From the NCBI RefSeq assembly GCF_014196425.1, contig NZ_JACIDR010000004.1, positions 248,001 to 312,000 on the forward strand: a stretch of DNA of 64,000 nucleotides, in the 5' to 3' direction. Below are positions 9,736-19,738 of this stretch, piece after piece. Source of the DNA: Hansschlegelia beijingensis. Its GTDB lineage: Bacteria > Pseudomonadota > Alphaproteobacteria > Rhizobiales > Methylopilaceae. Every line of letters begins with the position of its first letter. The first letter of the stretch is position 1. The notes below the pieces were generated by a model. It had not been told where the DNA came from. It did not search any database and worked only from the letters and a program-made list of their open reading frames with translations. The position numbers and the translations under genes are program-made.

Positions 9736-11061
9736 TCACCATCCGATTGCGGCCGGAAGCCAGGTCGCGATGCCGGGGAAGCAGAACACCAGCAGCAGCG
9801 CGACGAGCTGCAGCGCGATGAACGGCACGACGCCCTTGTAGATGTCGAGCGTCGAGACCTCCGGGGGCGCCACGCCCCGCAGGTAGAACAACGCCCAGCC
9901 GAAGGGCGGCGTCAGGAACGAGGTCTGCAGCACCACGGCGATCAGCGAGGCGGCCCATACGACGTCGACCCCGTCCGCGAGCATCAAGGGAAGGAACATC
10001 GGCACCACGATGTAGCTGATCTCGATCCACTCGATGAAGAAGCCGAGCACGAAGATGATCGCCAGCATGAAGACCAGCATGCCGGTGGCGCCGCCCGGCA
10101 CCATCGCGAAGGCGTCGTGGACGATCCGCTCCCCGCCAAGGCCGCGGAACGACAGCGCGAACACTTGGGAGCAGATCAGGATGAAGAACATCATGGCGGT
10201 GATGCGCGCGGTCGAGTTCACTACGTCGACCAGCGTCTTCATCGAGAGCCTGCCCGCGACCGCGGCGACCAGGATCGAGCCGACCGCGCCCATCGAGGCG
10301 GCCTCGGTCGGGGCGGCGACGCCGCCGATGATCGAGCCGAGCACAGCCAGCACCAGCGCGATCGGCGGCAGGCCGACCTTCAGCGTCTTCATCCACAGCT
10401 CGCGGCGCGGCAGAGCCTGCCGCTCGGCGAGCGGGATCGGCGGGACCATGGCGGGCTTGAACACCCCGACCAGCAGGATGTAGGCGCCCAGGATCCCGGT
10501 CAGCAGCAGCCCGGGGAACACGGCGGCCGCGAACAGCGTCCCGACCGACTGCCCCATGATGTCGGCGAGCAGGATCAGGATGGTGCTCGGCGGGATGAGC
10601 TGGCCGAGCGTGCCGGACGCGCAGATCGCTCCGCAGGAGAGCTGCGTGTCGTAGCCGCGTTTCAGGAGCGTCGGCAGCGTCAGCAGCCCGAGCGTGACGA
10701 TGGTCGCGCCCACGATGCCGGTGGTCGCTCCCATCAGCATGCCGACCAGCACGATGCCGAGCCCCATGCCGCCGCGCAGGCCGCCTGCCAGATAGCCGAT
10801 CACCTCCATGAGTTCGTCGGCCATGCGCGATTTCTCGAGCATGACCCCCATGAACACGAACAGCGGAATGGCGATCAGCGTGTAGTTCGCCGTCACGCCG
10901 TAGATTCGCGCCGGCAGGAGGTTGAACAGGCCCGTCCCGAAGCCGAGCCAGCCGAACACGAAGCCCGAGATCGCGAGCGTCAGCGCGACCGGAACGCCGA
11001 CGAACAGCAGGACGAAGAAGGAGCCGATGCAGGCGAGCGCGAGGATCTCGTTATACGGCAT
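9736..11061 (-). CDS. dctM: TRAP transporter large permease subunit DctM
   Basis: A 441-residue inner-membrane protein of the DctM/TRAP-T large subunit family, the Na+-coupled translocation subunit of a tripartite periplasmic transporter. It has about 12 hydrophobic segments and family motifs such as GVPVALTLAISG, LFVFMGVMLEKS, MGATTGIVGATIVTLG, GQLIPPSTILI and APTEAASMGAVG. Its start overlaps the end of dctQ by 11 nt. The family usually carries C4-dicarboxylates or other organic acids; the substrate here is not determined. The cluster has its own sigma-54 type promoter next to a cyanate operon. Confidence 0.93.
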   Translation of the reverse strand: MPYNEILALACIGSFFVLLFVGVPVALTLAISGFVFGWLGFGTGLFNLLPARIYGVTANYTLIAIPLFVFMGVMLEKSRMADELMEVIGYLAGGLRGGMGLGIVLVGMLMGATTGIVGATIVTLGLLTLPTLLKRGYDTQLSCGAICASGTLGQLIPPSTILILLADIMGQSVGTLFAAAVFPGLLLTGILGAYILLVGVFKPAMVPPIPLAERQALPRRELWMKTLKVGLPPIALVLAVLGSIIGGVAAPTEAASMGAVGSILVAAVAGRLSMKTLVDVVNSTARITAMMFFILICSQVFALSFRGLGGERIVHDAFAMVPGGATGMLVFMLAIIFVLGFFIEWIEISYIVVPMFLPLMLADGVDVVWAASLIAVVLQTSFLTPPFGWALFYLRGVAPPEVSTLDIYKGVVPFIALQLVALLLVFCFPGIATWLPAAIGW

Positions 11062-11593
11062 TGATCGACGCCGTCTTGAGGCCGTCCGAGCCGCCGAAGA
11101 ACGGCTTCAGAGCGCGCAGCACGGAGGCGAGGCTCTGCACGCCGAACAGCGCGAAGCCGGCCGGGATCATGGCCTTGATGATCCAGCGGTAGGGCAGTCC
11201 GCCAGGATCGGGCGAGCCTTCGCCGATCCGGTAGGACTGCAGGACGTAAGGCATGGAGATCTTGACGATCAGGATCGCCAGCGCGAGCGCGCACAGCGCC
11301 GAGAACAGATCGATCACGCGCCGCGCGATCTCCGGCAGGCTCGAGTAGAAGATGTCGACCCTGACATGCCCGTCATGCTTGATCGTGTAGGCGATGCACA
11401 GCAGCGTCAGCGGCGCCATCAGGTGCCATTCGAGCTCCTGGGTCGCGACCGATCCGATGTGAAGGAAGTAGCGGGCGATGACGTTGCCCGCCATGACGAG
11501 GACGAGCGCGAGGCCCGTCCATGCGGCGATGCGGCCGGAGAGCTCGACGATCACGTCGAGGCCCCGGGCCCAGTTCTCGAGGCGGTCGGACAT
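11051..11593 (-). CDS. dctQ: TRAP transporter small permease subunit DctQ
   Basis: A 180-residue four-helix membrane protein of the DctQ family that joins DctM to form the TRAP membrane complex. The typical features are the N-terminal helix with VMAGNVIARYF, then QELEWHLMAPLTLLCIAYTIKHDGHVRVDIFY, a strong DctQ signature, and two more helices. The ATG at 11593 lies 5 bp after the dctP stop, and the gene overlaps dctM by 11 nt, so the three are one transcription unit. Confidence 0.92.
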   Translation of the reverse strand: MSDRLENWARGLDVIVELSGRIAAWTGLALVLVMAGNVIARYFLHIGSVATQELEWHLMAPLTLLCIAYTIKHDGHVRVDIFYSSLPEIARRVIDLFSALCALALAILIVKISMPYVLQSYRIGEGSPDPGGLPYRWIIKAMIPAGFALFGVQSLASVLRALKPFFGGSDGLKTASINAV

Positions 11594-11598
11594 GGCGG

Positions 11599-12690
11599 TC
11601 AGACGCCGTCGGTCCGGATCTGCTCCTGGAACACGGCCTCGGAGACGCCGGCCCACTTGTCGTGCTTCTCCTTGAACGCCAGGAACGCGTCGTAGACCTT
11701 CTTGATCTTGGGATCGGACGCCGCCAGGCCGTCCAGCGTCTTCTTGGTGGCGGCGCGCAGGCCTTCGACGACGTCCTTGGGCAGGGGCCCCGCGATCACG
11801 CCCTGGTTCTTGACGAGATCGTCGAGCGCCTCGGCGTTTGTGGCCTCGCACCAGGTATGGCTGATCGTGTTGCAGGCCGCGGCCGCGGTCCGCACCACGG
11901 CCTTCAGATCGTCGGGCAGCGAGTCCCACGCGGTCTGGTTGATCGTGAGCTCGGTGACGTTGTTCGGCTCATGCCAACCGGTCGTGTAGTAGTATTTCGC
12001 GGCCTTCTGCAGGCCGAGACGACGGTCCTGGTAAGGGCCGACGAATTCCGCCGCATCGATCACGCCGCGCTCCAGCGCCGGGAAGATTTCGCCGCCGGGC
12101 AGCAGCTTCACGTCGACGCCGAGCTGCGCATAGACCTTCCCGGCAAGGCCGGGGATGCGCATCTTCAGCCCCTTGAAGTCCTCGATCTTCTCGATCGGCT
12201 TGCGGAACCAGCCGGTCATCTGAACGCCGGTGTTGCCCATTGGCATGGGCACGAGGTTGAACGGCTTGTAGAGCTCCTCCCACAGCGCAAGCCCGCCGCC
12301 GTGGTAGATCCACGCGTTGTGCCCCTGGAAGTTCAGCCCGAACGGGACGGTGGTGAAAAATTGGGCAGCGGGAACCTTGCCTGCCCAGAAATAGGAGTTG
12401 GCGGCGTTCATCTCGACTGTGCCGGCCGAACAGGCGTCGAAGCCTTCCAGCGCCGGGATCAACTCGCCGGCGGCGAAGTGCTGGATGGTTAGCCGGCCAC
12501 CGGACATCTGCTTCACGAGTTCGCAGAAATAGGTCGGGCTCCCGGGCCCCGTGACATAGAACGGCGCGCCGGGCCCGTAGGCGTTGGTCATCTTCCATGA
12601 GAACGTCTGCTGGGCGCGCGCGATCGCGGGCGCGGCGAGAGAAGCGACCGCGCCCAGCGCGCCGGCGGACAAGACTTTACGGCGGTTCAT
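11599..12690 (-). CDS. dctP: TRAP transporter periplasmic binding protein DctP
   Basis: A 363-residue solute receptor of the DctP family. The ATG at 12690 (GCGAGG 4-9 nt upstream) gives a signal peptide MNRRKVLSAGALGAVASLAAPAIARA with an Arg pair, consistent with Tat or Sec export. The mature part shows DctP features: FSWKMTNAYGPG near the start, a G-E-L-IPALEGFDACSAGTVEM segment, the substrate-contacting Arg region FKGLKMRIPGLAGKV and a PGGEIFPALERGVIDAAEF stretch typical of the TAXI-less DctP class that binds 2-oxo or aromatic acids. Substrate unknown. First gene of dctPQM. Confidence 0.93.
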   Translation of the reverse strand: MNRRKVLSAGALGAVASLAAPAIARAQQTFSWKMTNAYGPGAPFYVTGPGSPTYFCELVKQMSGGRLTIQHFAAGELIPALEGFDACSAGTVEMNAANSYFWAGKVPAAQFFTTVPFGLNFQGHNAWIYHGGGLALWEELYKPFNLVPMPMGNTGVQMTGWFRKPIEKIEDFKGLKMRIPGLAGKVYAQLGVDVKLLPGGEIFPALERGVIDAAEFVGPYQDRRLGLQKAAKYYYTTGWHEPNNVTELTINQTAWDSLPDDLKAVVRTAAAACNTISHTWCEATNAEALDDLVKNQGVIAGPLPKDVVEGLRAATKKTLDGLAASDPKIKKVYDAFLAFKEKHDKWAGVSEAVFQEQIRTDGV

Positions 12691-12747
12691 AATACCTCGC
12701 TTGCCTGCCCCCCGCGGCAGGATCCATTTTCGGAAAGTAAAGGACAG

Positions 12748-12762
12748 GCAATTGGCGTGCCG
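12748..12762 (-). promoter_or_regulatory. Sigma-54 promoter of dctPQM
   Basis: On the minus strand CGGCACG-CCAA-TTGC matches the -24/-12 consensus TGGCACG-N4-TTGC at all but the first base. A transcript would start near 12737, giving a leader of about 47 nt before the dctP ATG. No ACGA-N4-TCGT activator repeat is visible upstream of it, unlike the cyanate promoter. Confidence 0.65.
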
Positions 12763-12813
12763 ATTAGGGACGCTGGAGATCACGGGCGCTGAGATCATCA
12801 GCAGTCAGTCGCA

Positions 12814-12836
12814 GGGCGCGCCGGGAGGGCGCGCCC
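12814..12836 (-). terminator. Stem-loop terminator after cynS
   Basis: GGGCGCGCC and GGCGCGCCC form a perfect 9-bp stem around a 5-nt loop, starting 10 nt after the cynS stop on the minus strand. There is no long T-run, as is common for GC-rich terminators. It would separate the cyanate operon from dctPQM, in keeping with the latter having its own promoter. Confidence 0.6.
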
Positions 12837-12845
12837 GAGCCTCTT

Positions 12846-13295
12846 CTAGTAGCGCTTATAGCTCAGGAACTTCCCCGACATCTGGAGCTTTACGCGGTCG
12901 CCCTTCTGGTCGGGCTGCCGCTCCATCGTCATGTCGAAGTCGATCGCCGACATGATGCCGTCGCCGAACTCCTCGTTGATCAGTTCCTTCCAGGTCGTGC
13001 CGTAGACCATCACAAGCTCATAGAACCGGTAGATGAGCGGGTCCGTCGGCGGGATTTCGGTCAGCGAGCCCCTGTAGGGGATCTCCGTCAGCAGGATCTC
13101 CGCCTCCTTCGGAAGATCCAGCAGTTCGGCTGCTTTGGCGGCCTCGTTCGGCTCGAGCCGCATCTGACCGAGCAGCGCCGCCGTGATCACGATCGGCGAA
13201 GTCGAAATCGAGACCTTTTCGTGTATCTCCTTCCAGCTCAGTCCTTTCATCCGCTTCTGCGAAAGCACGAGTTCGGTTACTTCGGCGCGGATCAT
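12846..13295 (-). CDS. cynS: Cyanate hydratase (cyanase) CynS
   Basis: A 149-residue cyanase that converts cyanate plus bicarbonate to CO2 and carbamate, which decays to ammonia and CO2. The N-terminal helical domain (1-75) ends with ITAALLGQMRL; the catalytic C-terminal domain contains YRFYELVMVYGTTWKE, carrying the catalytic Arg and Glu, and the Ser of FGDGIMSAIDF. Length is slightly short of the E. coli enzyme (156). It is the last gene of a minus-strand operon after three genes of a nitrate/cyanate ABC importer, so the operon imports cyanate and degrades it to ammonia as a nitrogen source or for detoxification. Confidence 0.96.
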   Translation of the reverse strand: MIRAEVTELVLSQKRMKGLSWKEIHEKVSISTSPIVITAALLGQMRLEPNEAAKAAELLDLPKEAEILLTEIPYRGSLTEIPPTDPLIYRFYELVMVYGTTWKELINEEFGDGIMSAIDFDMTMERQPDQKGDRVKLQMSGKFLSYKRY

Positions 13296-13334
13296 GGCGC
13301 AGATCTCCTGGGCTTAGGTTCAGGGCGGGAGCGA

Positions 13335-14243
13335 TCAGGCGGATACGGCGTGGCCGGGTTCCGGCGGCCCGGTCTCGACCGCGACAGGTCTTGCGCCCGG
13401 ACGCACGATCGGAGGCTTCTTGGGATCGTAACCGTTGGCGCCGCTTTCGGCCGTGAAGGCCTTTGAGCGGGTGACGAGGAAATCGAGCAGGTGGTTCCTC
13501 AGCGCGTAGTAGTTCGCGTGCTTGTGGATGTTGGTCCTGCTCCGATCTTTCGGCAGCGTGTTCTCGACGATCTCGGCGATCTTGGCGTGCGGACCGTTGG
13601 TCATGAGCACGATCTTGTCCGCGAGCAGCATCGCCTCGTCGACGTCATGCGTGATCATGAACACGGTCTGCTCGGTCTCGGTGCAGATGCGCCGCACCTC
13701 GTCCTGAAGACTGCCGCGCGTCAGCGCGTCGAGCGCCGAGAACGGCTCGTCCATGAGCAGCATCTTGGGCTCGATCGCGAGCGCGCGCGCGATGCCGACG
13801 CGTTGCTTCATCCCGCCTGAGAGCTCCGCAGGCTTCTTGTGCTCCGAGCCCGTCAGATGCACGACGTCGATGTATTTCTGGCAGTGCGCCCGCACCCTGT
13901 CCTTCGACCAGTCCGGACGGCGCGAGTTCACCGCGAACGCGACATTGCCCATCACCGACATCCAGGGCAGCAGCGAGTGGCCCTGGAAGATCACCGCTCG
14001 GTCAAGGCTGGGCCCGGCGATCTCGCGGCCGTCCACGATGACGACGCCGGCGGACGGCTGGTCGAGACCCGCGAGCACGTTGAGGATCGTGGTCTTGCCG
14101 CAGCCCGAATGGCCGATCAGGCAGATGAACTCGCCCTTGGCGATCGGCAGCCAGACATCCTCGAACACGGTGGTCTCGCCGCCGCCATGCCTGGGATAGC
14201 GCCTCGCCAGCGCTTCGATGGAGATGAGGGGTTTTTCCGTCAT
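13335..14243 (-). CDS. cynD: Cyanate/nitrate ABC transporter ATP-binding protein
   Basis: A 302-residue ABC ATPase of the NrtD/SsuB/TauB group. It has Walker A GHSGCGKTT, Q-loop FQGHSLLPWMSV, signature LSGGMKQRVGIARAL, Walker B LLMDEPFSALD and the H-loop MITHDVDEA. The ~55-residue C-terminal tail after the ATPase core is typical of NrtD/CynD. The ATG at 14243 is 5 bp from the permease gene. Together with the upstream permease and binding protein and cynS downstream, the likely substrate is cyanate; nitrate cannot be excluded from the protein alone. Confidence 0.9.
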   Translation of the reverse strand: MTEKPLISIEALARRYPRHGGGETTVFEDVWLPIAKGEFICLIGHSGCGKTTILNVLAGLDQPSAGVVIVDGREIAGPSLDRAVIFQGHSLLPWMSVMGNVAFAVNSRRPDWSKDRVRAHCQKYIDVVHLTGSEHKKPAELSGGMKQRVGIARALAIEPKMLLMDEPFSALDALTRGSLQDEVRRICTETEQTVFMITHDVDEAMLLADKIVLMTNGPHAKIAEIVENTLPKDRSRTNIHKHANYYALRNHLLDFLVTRSKAFTAESGANGYDPKKPPIVRPGARPVAVETGPPEPGHAVSA

Positions 14244-14248
14244 CCCAC

Positions 14249-15094
14249 TCACTCCCGATACGCCACAAGACGCGCCGTGCGGGCGAGCGCGAGGTCGAGC
14301 GCCATGCCCACAAGGCCGATCAGCAAGATCGCGGTGATGATGTTGCCGATGGAAAGATTGTTCCACTCGTTCCAGACGAAGTAACCGATGCCGGTTCCGC
14401 CCACGAGCATCTCCGCCGCGACGATCACGAGCCACGCGATGCCTATCGAGATCCGCATGCCGGTCATGATGGTCGGGGCGGCCGCAGGCAGGATCACCAT
14501 GAAGGCCTTGCGGAGGGGGCCGACCTCCAGCGTCGCTGCGACGTTCAGCCATTCCTTGCGGACGCTCGCGACGCCGAAGGCCGTGTTGATCAGCATCGGC
14601 CACAGCGAGCAGATGAAGATCACGAAAACAGCTGAGATCCCGCTGTCCTTGATCGTGTAGAGCGCCAACGGCATCCAGGCCAAAGGCGAGATCGGCTTCA
14701 ATATCTGGATGAACGGGTCGAGCGCGCGGTAGACCAGCGGCGACATGCCGATGAGGAAGCCGAGCGGGATCGCGACGAGAGCCGCGAGGCCGTAGCCGAC
14801 CAGCACCCGCCCCAGGGAATAGGCGAGCTGGATGCCCACCCCCTGGTCATTGGCGCCCCGGACGTAGAACGGATTCTTCAGATGCTCCCAGAGCGTGCCG
14901 CCGACGTCCATCGGAGTCGGAAACGCGCTCTTCTGTCCCTCCGACGCCGCGCCCGAGACGAGGGCTGCGTATTCGGGGTCGACATTGGCCGCGCTCCCGG
15001 CGGTCGGGAGCGTCGCAAGGTACCAGGCGCCGATGAAGGCCGCGAAGATGGCGACCGACAGCAGCCCGGCCCGCAGGGTCAGCGAGGCCGGCAT
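14249..15094 (-). CDS. cynB: Cyanate/nitrate ABC transporter permease
   Basis: A 281-residue inner-membrane permease of the BPD_transp_1 (NrtB/CynB/SsuC) type. After an N-terminal helix and a periplasmic loop it shows five further hydrophobic segments and the cytoplasmic EAA-type loop around EWLNVAATLEVGPLRKAFMVILPAAAPTI. It is separated by 3 bp from the binding protein gene and 5 bp from the ATPase gene, so translation is tightly linked. Confidence 0.9.
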   Translation of the reverse strand: MPASLTLRAGLLSVAIFAAFIGAWYLATLPTAGSAANVDPEYAALVSGAASEGQKSAFPTPMDVGGTLWEHLKNPFYVRGANDQGVGIQLAYSLGRVLVGYGLAALVAIPLGFLIGMSPLVYRALDPFIQILKPISPLAWMPLALYTIKDSGISAVFVIFICSLWPMLINTAFGVASVRKEWLNVAATLEVGPLRKAFMVILPAAAPTIMTGMRISIGIAWLVIVAAEMLVGGTGIGYFVWNEWNNLSIGNIITAILLIGLVGMALDLALARTARLVAYRE

Positions 15095-15097
15095 CGC

Positions 15098-16456
15098 TCA
15101 GCTCCGCCTGATCGCGAAGCTCTCGACGTACTCCGCGGGCTTCGAGGCGTCGAACGGCTTGCCCATCACCGAGAAGCTCTTGGTCGTCGAAGCGGGCGGC
15201 GTCAGTCCGGCCTCCGCCATCAGCTTGGTGGCGTCGGTCGCGAGGAACACCTCCTTCGCCACCTTGGCGTAGTCGACGTCGCCCTTGATCTGCCCCCAGC
15301 GCTTCATCTGGGTGAGAATCCAGACCGCGAAGCTCTCGTAGGGGAACGGATCAAAGGCGATCCGGTCCGGATCCTTCACGACCTTCCCGAGGCCGTCCGC
15401 GAAGGTGCCGGTCAGCACCTGCTCCACGACCGTCTGCGGCTGGTTCAGATAGTTGGTGGGAGCGATGGCCTCCGCGATCTGCTTGCGGTTCTCGGGCTTC
15501 TGCGCGAACGCGGTGGCCTCGATGATCGCCTTCAGCAGCGCCTGATAGGTGCCGGGCATCTCGGTGACGAACTGCTTCGACGCCGAGAACGCGCAGCACG
15601 GGTGACCGTCCCAGATCTCCTTCGACAGCAGGTGGATGAAGCCGACGCCGTCATAGACCGCGCGCTGGTTGACCGGGTCAGGCGCGAGGAAGCCGTCGAT
15701 GTTGTCGGCGCGCAGGTTCGCGACCATCTCGGGCGGCGGCACGGCCCGGATCTGCACGTCCTTGTCGGGGTCGACGCCGTGCTCCGCGAGGTAGTAGCGC
15801 AGCAGGTAGTTGTGCATGGAGTAGTCGAAGGGCACGGCGAACTTCATGCCCTTCCAGTCTTTCGGATCCCGCTTGTCCTTGTGCTTCATGGCGAGCGTGA
15901 TCGCCTGGCCGTTGATGTTCTCGACGGCCGGCATCGTCCACGGGATCGGGTTGGAGCCCGCCCCCACGGAGATCGCCAGGGGCATCGGCGACAGCATGTG
16001 GGCGGCGTCGTATTCCTTGTTGATCGCCTTGTCGCGGATCACCGCCCAGCCCGCGGTCTTCACCACCTCGACGTTCAGCCCCTGCTTCTCGTAGAAGCCC
16101 ATGGGCTTGGCCATGATGATCGGGGTGGCGCAGGTGATCGGGATGAAGCCGACCTTTAGGTCGGTCTTCTCGGGCTTCAGGCCCTGCGCGAAGACCTCGG
16201 TCGCGGTCGCGAGCGGGAACAGCGCGTTGATCGCGGCGAACGCGGTTCCGGCGCCGACCGCCGTCAGGAAGGCCCGCCGTGTGGCGTCGTGCGGAAACAG
16301 CGCGCGCATCACCGCGCCTTCGACCGCTCCGCGGGCGTGCGCTTCGCTCGACGCCGCCGGGTCGGCCTCATGATCGGCCTGGCTTGCATGACGCCCGCAG
16401 GCGCAGCCGCTCGTGAGACGGTGGCGGGCGTCGAACGGATCGGTGAACAGCGTCAT
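15098..16456 (-). CDS. cynA: Cyanate/nitrate ABC transporter substrate-binding protein
   Basis: A 452-residue NrtA-like periplasmic binding protein. A long cytoplasmic-looking N-terminal stretch precedes a twin-arginine signal (TRRAFLTAVGAGTAFAA near residues 58-75), after which the NrtA fold follows, with KVGFIPITCATPIIMAKPMGFYEKQGL, the KFAVPFDYSMHNYLLRYYL segment and HPCCAFSASKQFV. The ATG at 16456 has GGGGAA 10 nt upstream and lies 28 nt downstream of the predicted sigma-54 start site, so the long N-terminus is probably real; an internal ATG (MRALFPHD) is an alternative. First gene of the operon. Confidence 0.9.
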   Translation of the reverse strand: MTLFTDPFDARHRLTSGCACGRHASQADHEADPAASSEAHARGAVEGAVMRALFPHDATRRAFLTAVGAGTAFAAINALFPLATATEVFAQGLKPEKTDLKVGFIPITCATPIIMAKPMGFYEKQGLNVEVVKTAGWAVIRDKAINKEYDAAHMLSPMPLAISVGAGSNPIPWTMPAVENINGQAITLAMKHKDKRDPKDWKGMKFAVPFDYSMHNYLLRYYLAEHGVDPDKDVQIRAVPPPEMVANLRADNIDGFLAPDPVNQRAVYDGVGFIHLLSKEIWDGHPCCAFSASKQFVTEMPGTYQALLKAIIEATAFAQKPENRKQIAEAIAPTNYLNQPQTVVEQVLTGTFADGLGKVVKDPDRIAFDPFPYESFAVWILTQMKRWGQIKGDVDYAKVAKEVFLATDATKLMAEAGLTPPASTTKSFSVMGKPFDASKPAEYVESFAIRRS

Positions 16457-16493
16457 CGTATGGCTTCCCCGAGAGCGGCTTTGGTCAACTCTC

Positions 16494-16510
16494 TTGCAGG
16501 AGGCGTGCCA
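16494..16510 (-). promoter_or_regulatory. Sigma-54 promoter of the cyanate operon
   Basis: On the minus strand TGGCACG-CCTC-CTGCAA gives a perfect -24 element and a one-mismatch -12 element at the correct spacing. Transcription would start near 16484, about 28 nt before the cynA ATG. A sigma-54 activator gene lies divergently 100 bp away. Confidence 0.75.
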
Positions 16511-16570
16511 GCCGGGGGAGGGCGCGTCAGGCCCGGAGAATCCGCCCTCCGCTTGCCTCCGGATGCGATA

Positions 16571-16613
16571 ACGAAATATCGTGACTTACGAAATCTCCGG
16601 GGGAAGTAACGAA

Positions 16614-16620
<7 letters not shown>
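16571..16620. promoter_or_regulatory. Upstream activator repeats ACGA-N4-TCGT
   Basis: Two copies of the inverted repeat ACGA-N4-TCGT (ACGAAATATCGT at 16571-16582 and ACGAAATGTCGT at 16609-16620) with a half-site ACGAAAT at 16588-16594 between them. They lie 60-110 bp upstream of the -24 box of the cyanate promoter, the normal distance for enhancer-binding proteins, and overlap the start of the activator gene, which would allow autoregulation. Confidence 0.6.
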
Positions 16621-18524
<1,904 letters not shown>

Positions 18525-18571
18525 CGCCTGCGGTCGTGGGTCCCGGCATCCGCCGCTCAGGCGTCCGCCGC

Positions 18572-19582
18572 TCAGGCGTCCGCCGGCTCGGCGGCGCCGT
18601 GGAGGCGCGCCAGGCCGAAGCGGTGGCGGTAGTCTCTGGGGCTCAGGCCCGTCACCTTGATGAAGATCTTGCGGAAGGCGCCCGGATCCTCGTAGCCGAC
18701 GTCCCAGGCGATCTGCTCGACGCTGCGGGTCGTCGCCTCGAGGGTCTCGCGCGCCTTTCCGACCCGAAGGTGCTGGCAGTACTCCGTCGGCTTCAGCCCC
18801 GTGGCCTTGCGAAATCGACGCAGAAAGGTGCGCGGCTCCAGACCGGCCTTGTCCGACATGGCGGCGAGCGTGGCCTCGCGCGCGCCGGTCGCCTGCAGCC
18901 AGTGCTGGACCCGCAGGATCGCCTCGTCGCCATGGCGCAGCTTCGGTGAGAAGACGCTGTAATGCCGCTGCTCGCGGCCGGGCGGATCGACCAGCAGAAA
19001 GCGCGCGGTGTCGAGCATCGTGGTCGGCCCCATCAGGCGGTCGACGAGCTTCAGGCCGAGATCCGTCCAGGCCATGATCCCGCCGGCGGTGATCAAGTCG
19101 CCGTCGTCGATCACCAGCTTGTCGATCTCCATTCGCGCGCTCGGAAAACGCTCTGCGAAGTCGTTGGCGTAGAACCAGTGCGTCGTGGCGGAGCGGTTCT
19201 CCAGTAGACCGGTTTCGCCGAGCAGGAACGCGCCGGCGCAGACGGAGGCGAGGGTGGCGCCGGCGTCGTGCTTGCGGCGCAGCCACAAGGCGAGCGGGGC
19301 CGCGTCCTCCGCCGTTATGGGCGCCACGACCGCCGGGGGAAGAACGATGAAGTCCGGCTCGCCGGCGCGGCCGGGATGGCTGTCGAGGACGCGTTCAAGG
19401 CGCTGTCCGTCCTCCCCCGGCCTCCATTGGCTGAAGCGCAGCGCCGGGGCGTTCTCGCCGTAACGCCGCTGCGCCATCAGGTTCGCGACCGAGAGCAGGT
19501 CGGTCATCCCGTGGACCGCGCCGAGTTGCGCGCCGGGATAGATCAGGACGGCGATTTCGGCGACTGGTTCCAGCGTCGTCAT
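18572..19582 (-). CDS. GlxA-type AraC family transcriptional regulator
   Basis: A 336-residue regulator. Residues about 8-190 form a DJ-1/PfpI-like amidotransferase fold with the conserved nucleophile-elbow Cys in SVCAGAFLLGE; residues about 225-325 form the AraC double HTH (ATLAAMSDKAGLEPRTFLRRF, then VEQIAWDVGYEDPGAFRKIFIKVTGLSPRDYRHRF). Such GlxA/ArgR/CdhR proteins bind amino-acid or quaternary amine ligands in the N-domain; the ligand is unknown here. It is divergent from the hydrolase gene at 19739, a common regulator-target arrangement. Confidence 0.9.
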   Translation of the reverse strand: MTTLEPVAEIAVLIYPGAQLGAVHGMTDLLSVANLMAQRRYGENAPALRFSQWRPGEDGQRLERVLDSHPGRAGEPDFIVLPPAVVAPITAEDAAPLALWLRRKHDAGATLASVCAGAFLLGETGLLENRSATTHWFYANDFAERFPSARMEIDKLVIDDGDLITAGGIMAWTDLGLKLVDRLMGPTTMLDTARFLLVDPPGREQRHYSVFSPKLRHGDEAILRVQHWLQATGAREATLAAMSDKAGLEPRTFLRRFRKATGLKPTEYCQHLRVGKARETLEATTRSVEQIAWDVGYEDPGAFRKIFIKVTGLSPRDYRHRFGLARLHGAAEPADA

Positions 19583-19738
19583 TTGTCACTTATGCCCTGA
19601 ACTCTGTCGATCGCGCCAATCCCGCGAGCCGATGCCGCCGTCCATATTCCCTCACGACAAGGCGACGCGCCTCGCCGAGGCGGACGGGAGCTCTTCGAGG
19701 CCACCGTTTCGTACGTCGCGTCATGAAGGGAGAGCGCC

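Noticed and set aside
16581-16613. GTG start for the sigma-54 activator
   Set aside because: No ribosome binding site; ATG 16614 has GGGGGAAG at good spacing, and the upstream bases contain the activator repeats.
18541-18590. Tandem repeat suggestive of a CRISPR or regulatory array
   Set aside because: Just two copies of about 15 bp without spacers, at the 3' end of the GlxA gene; no array anywhere in the window.
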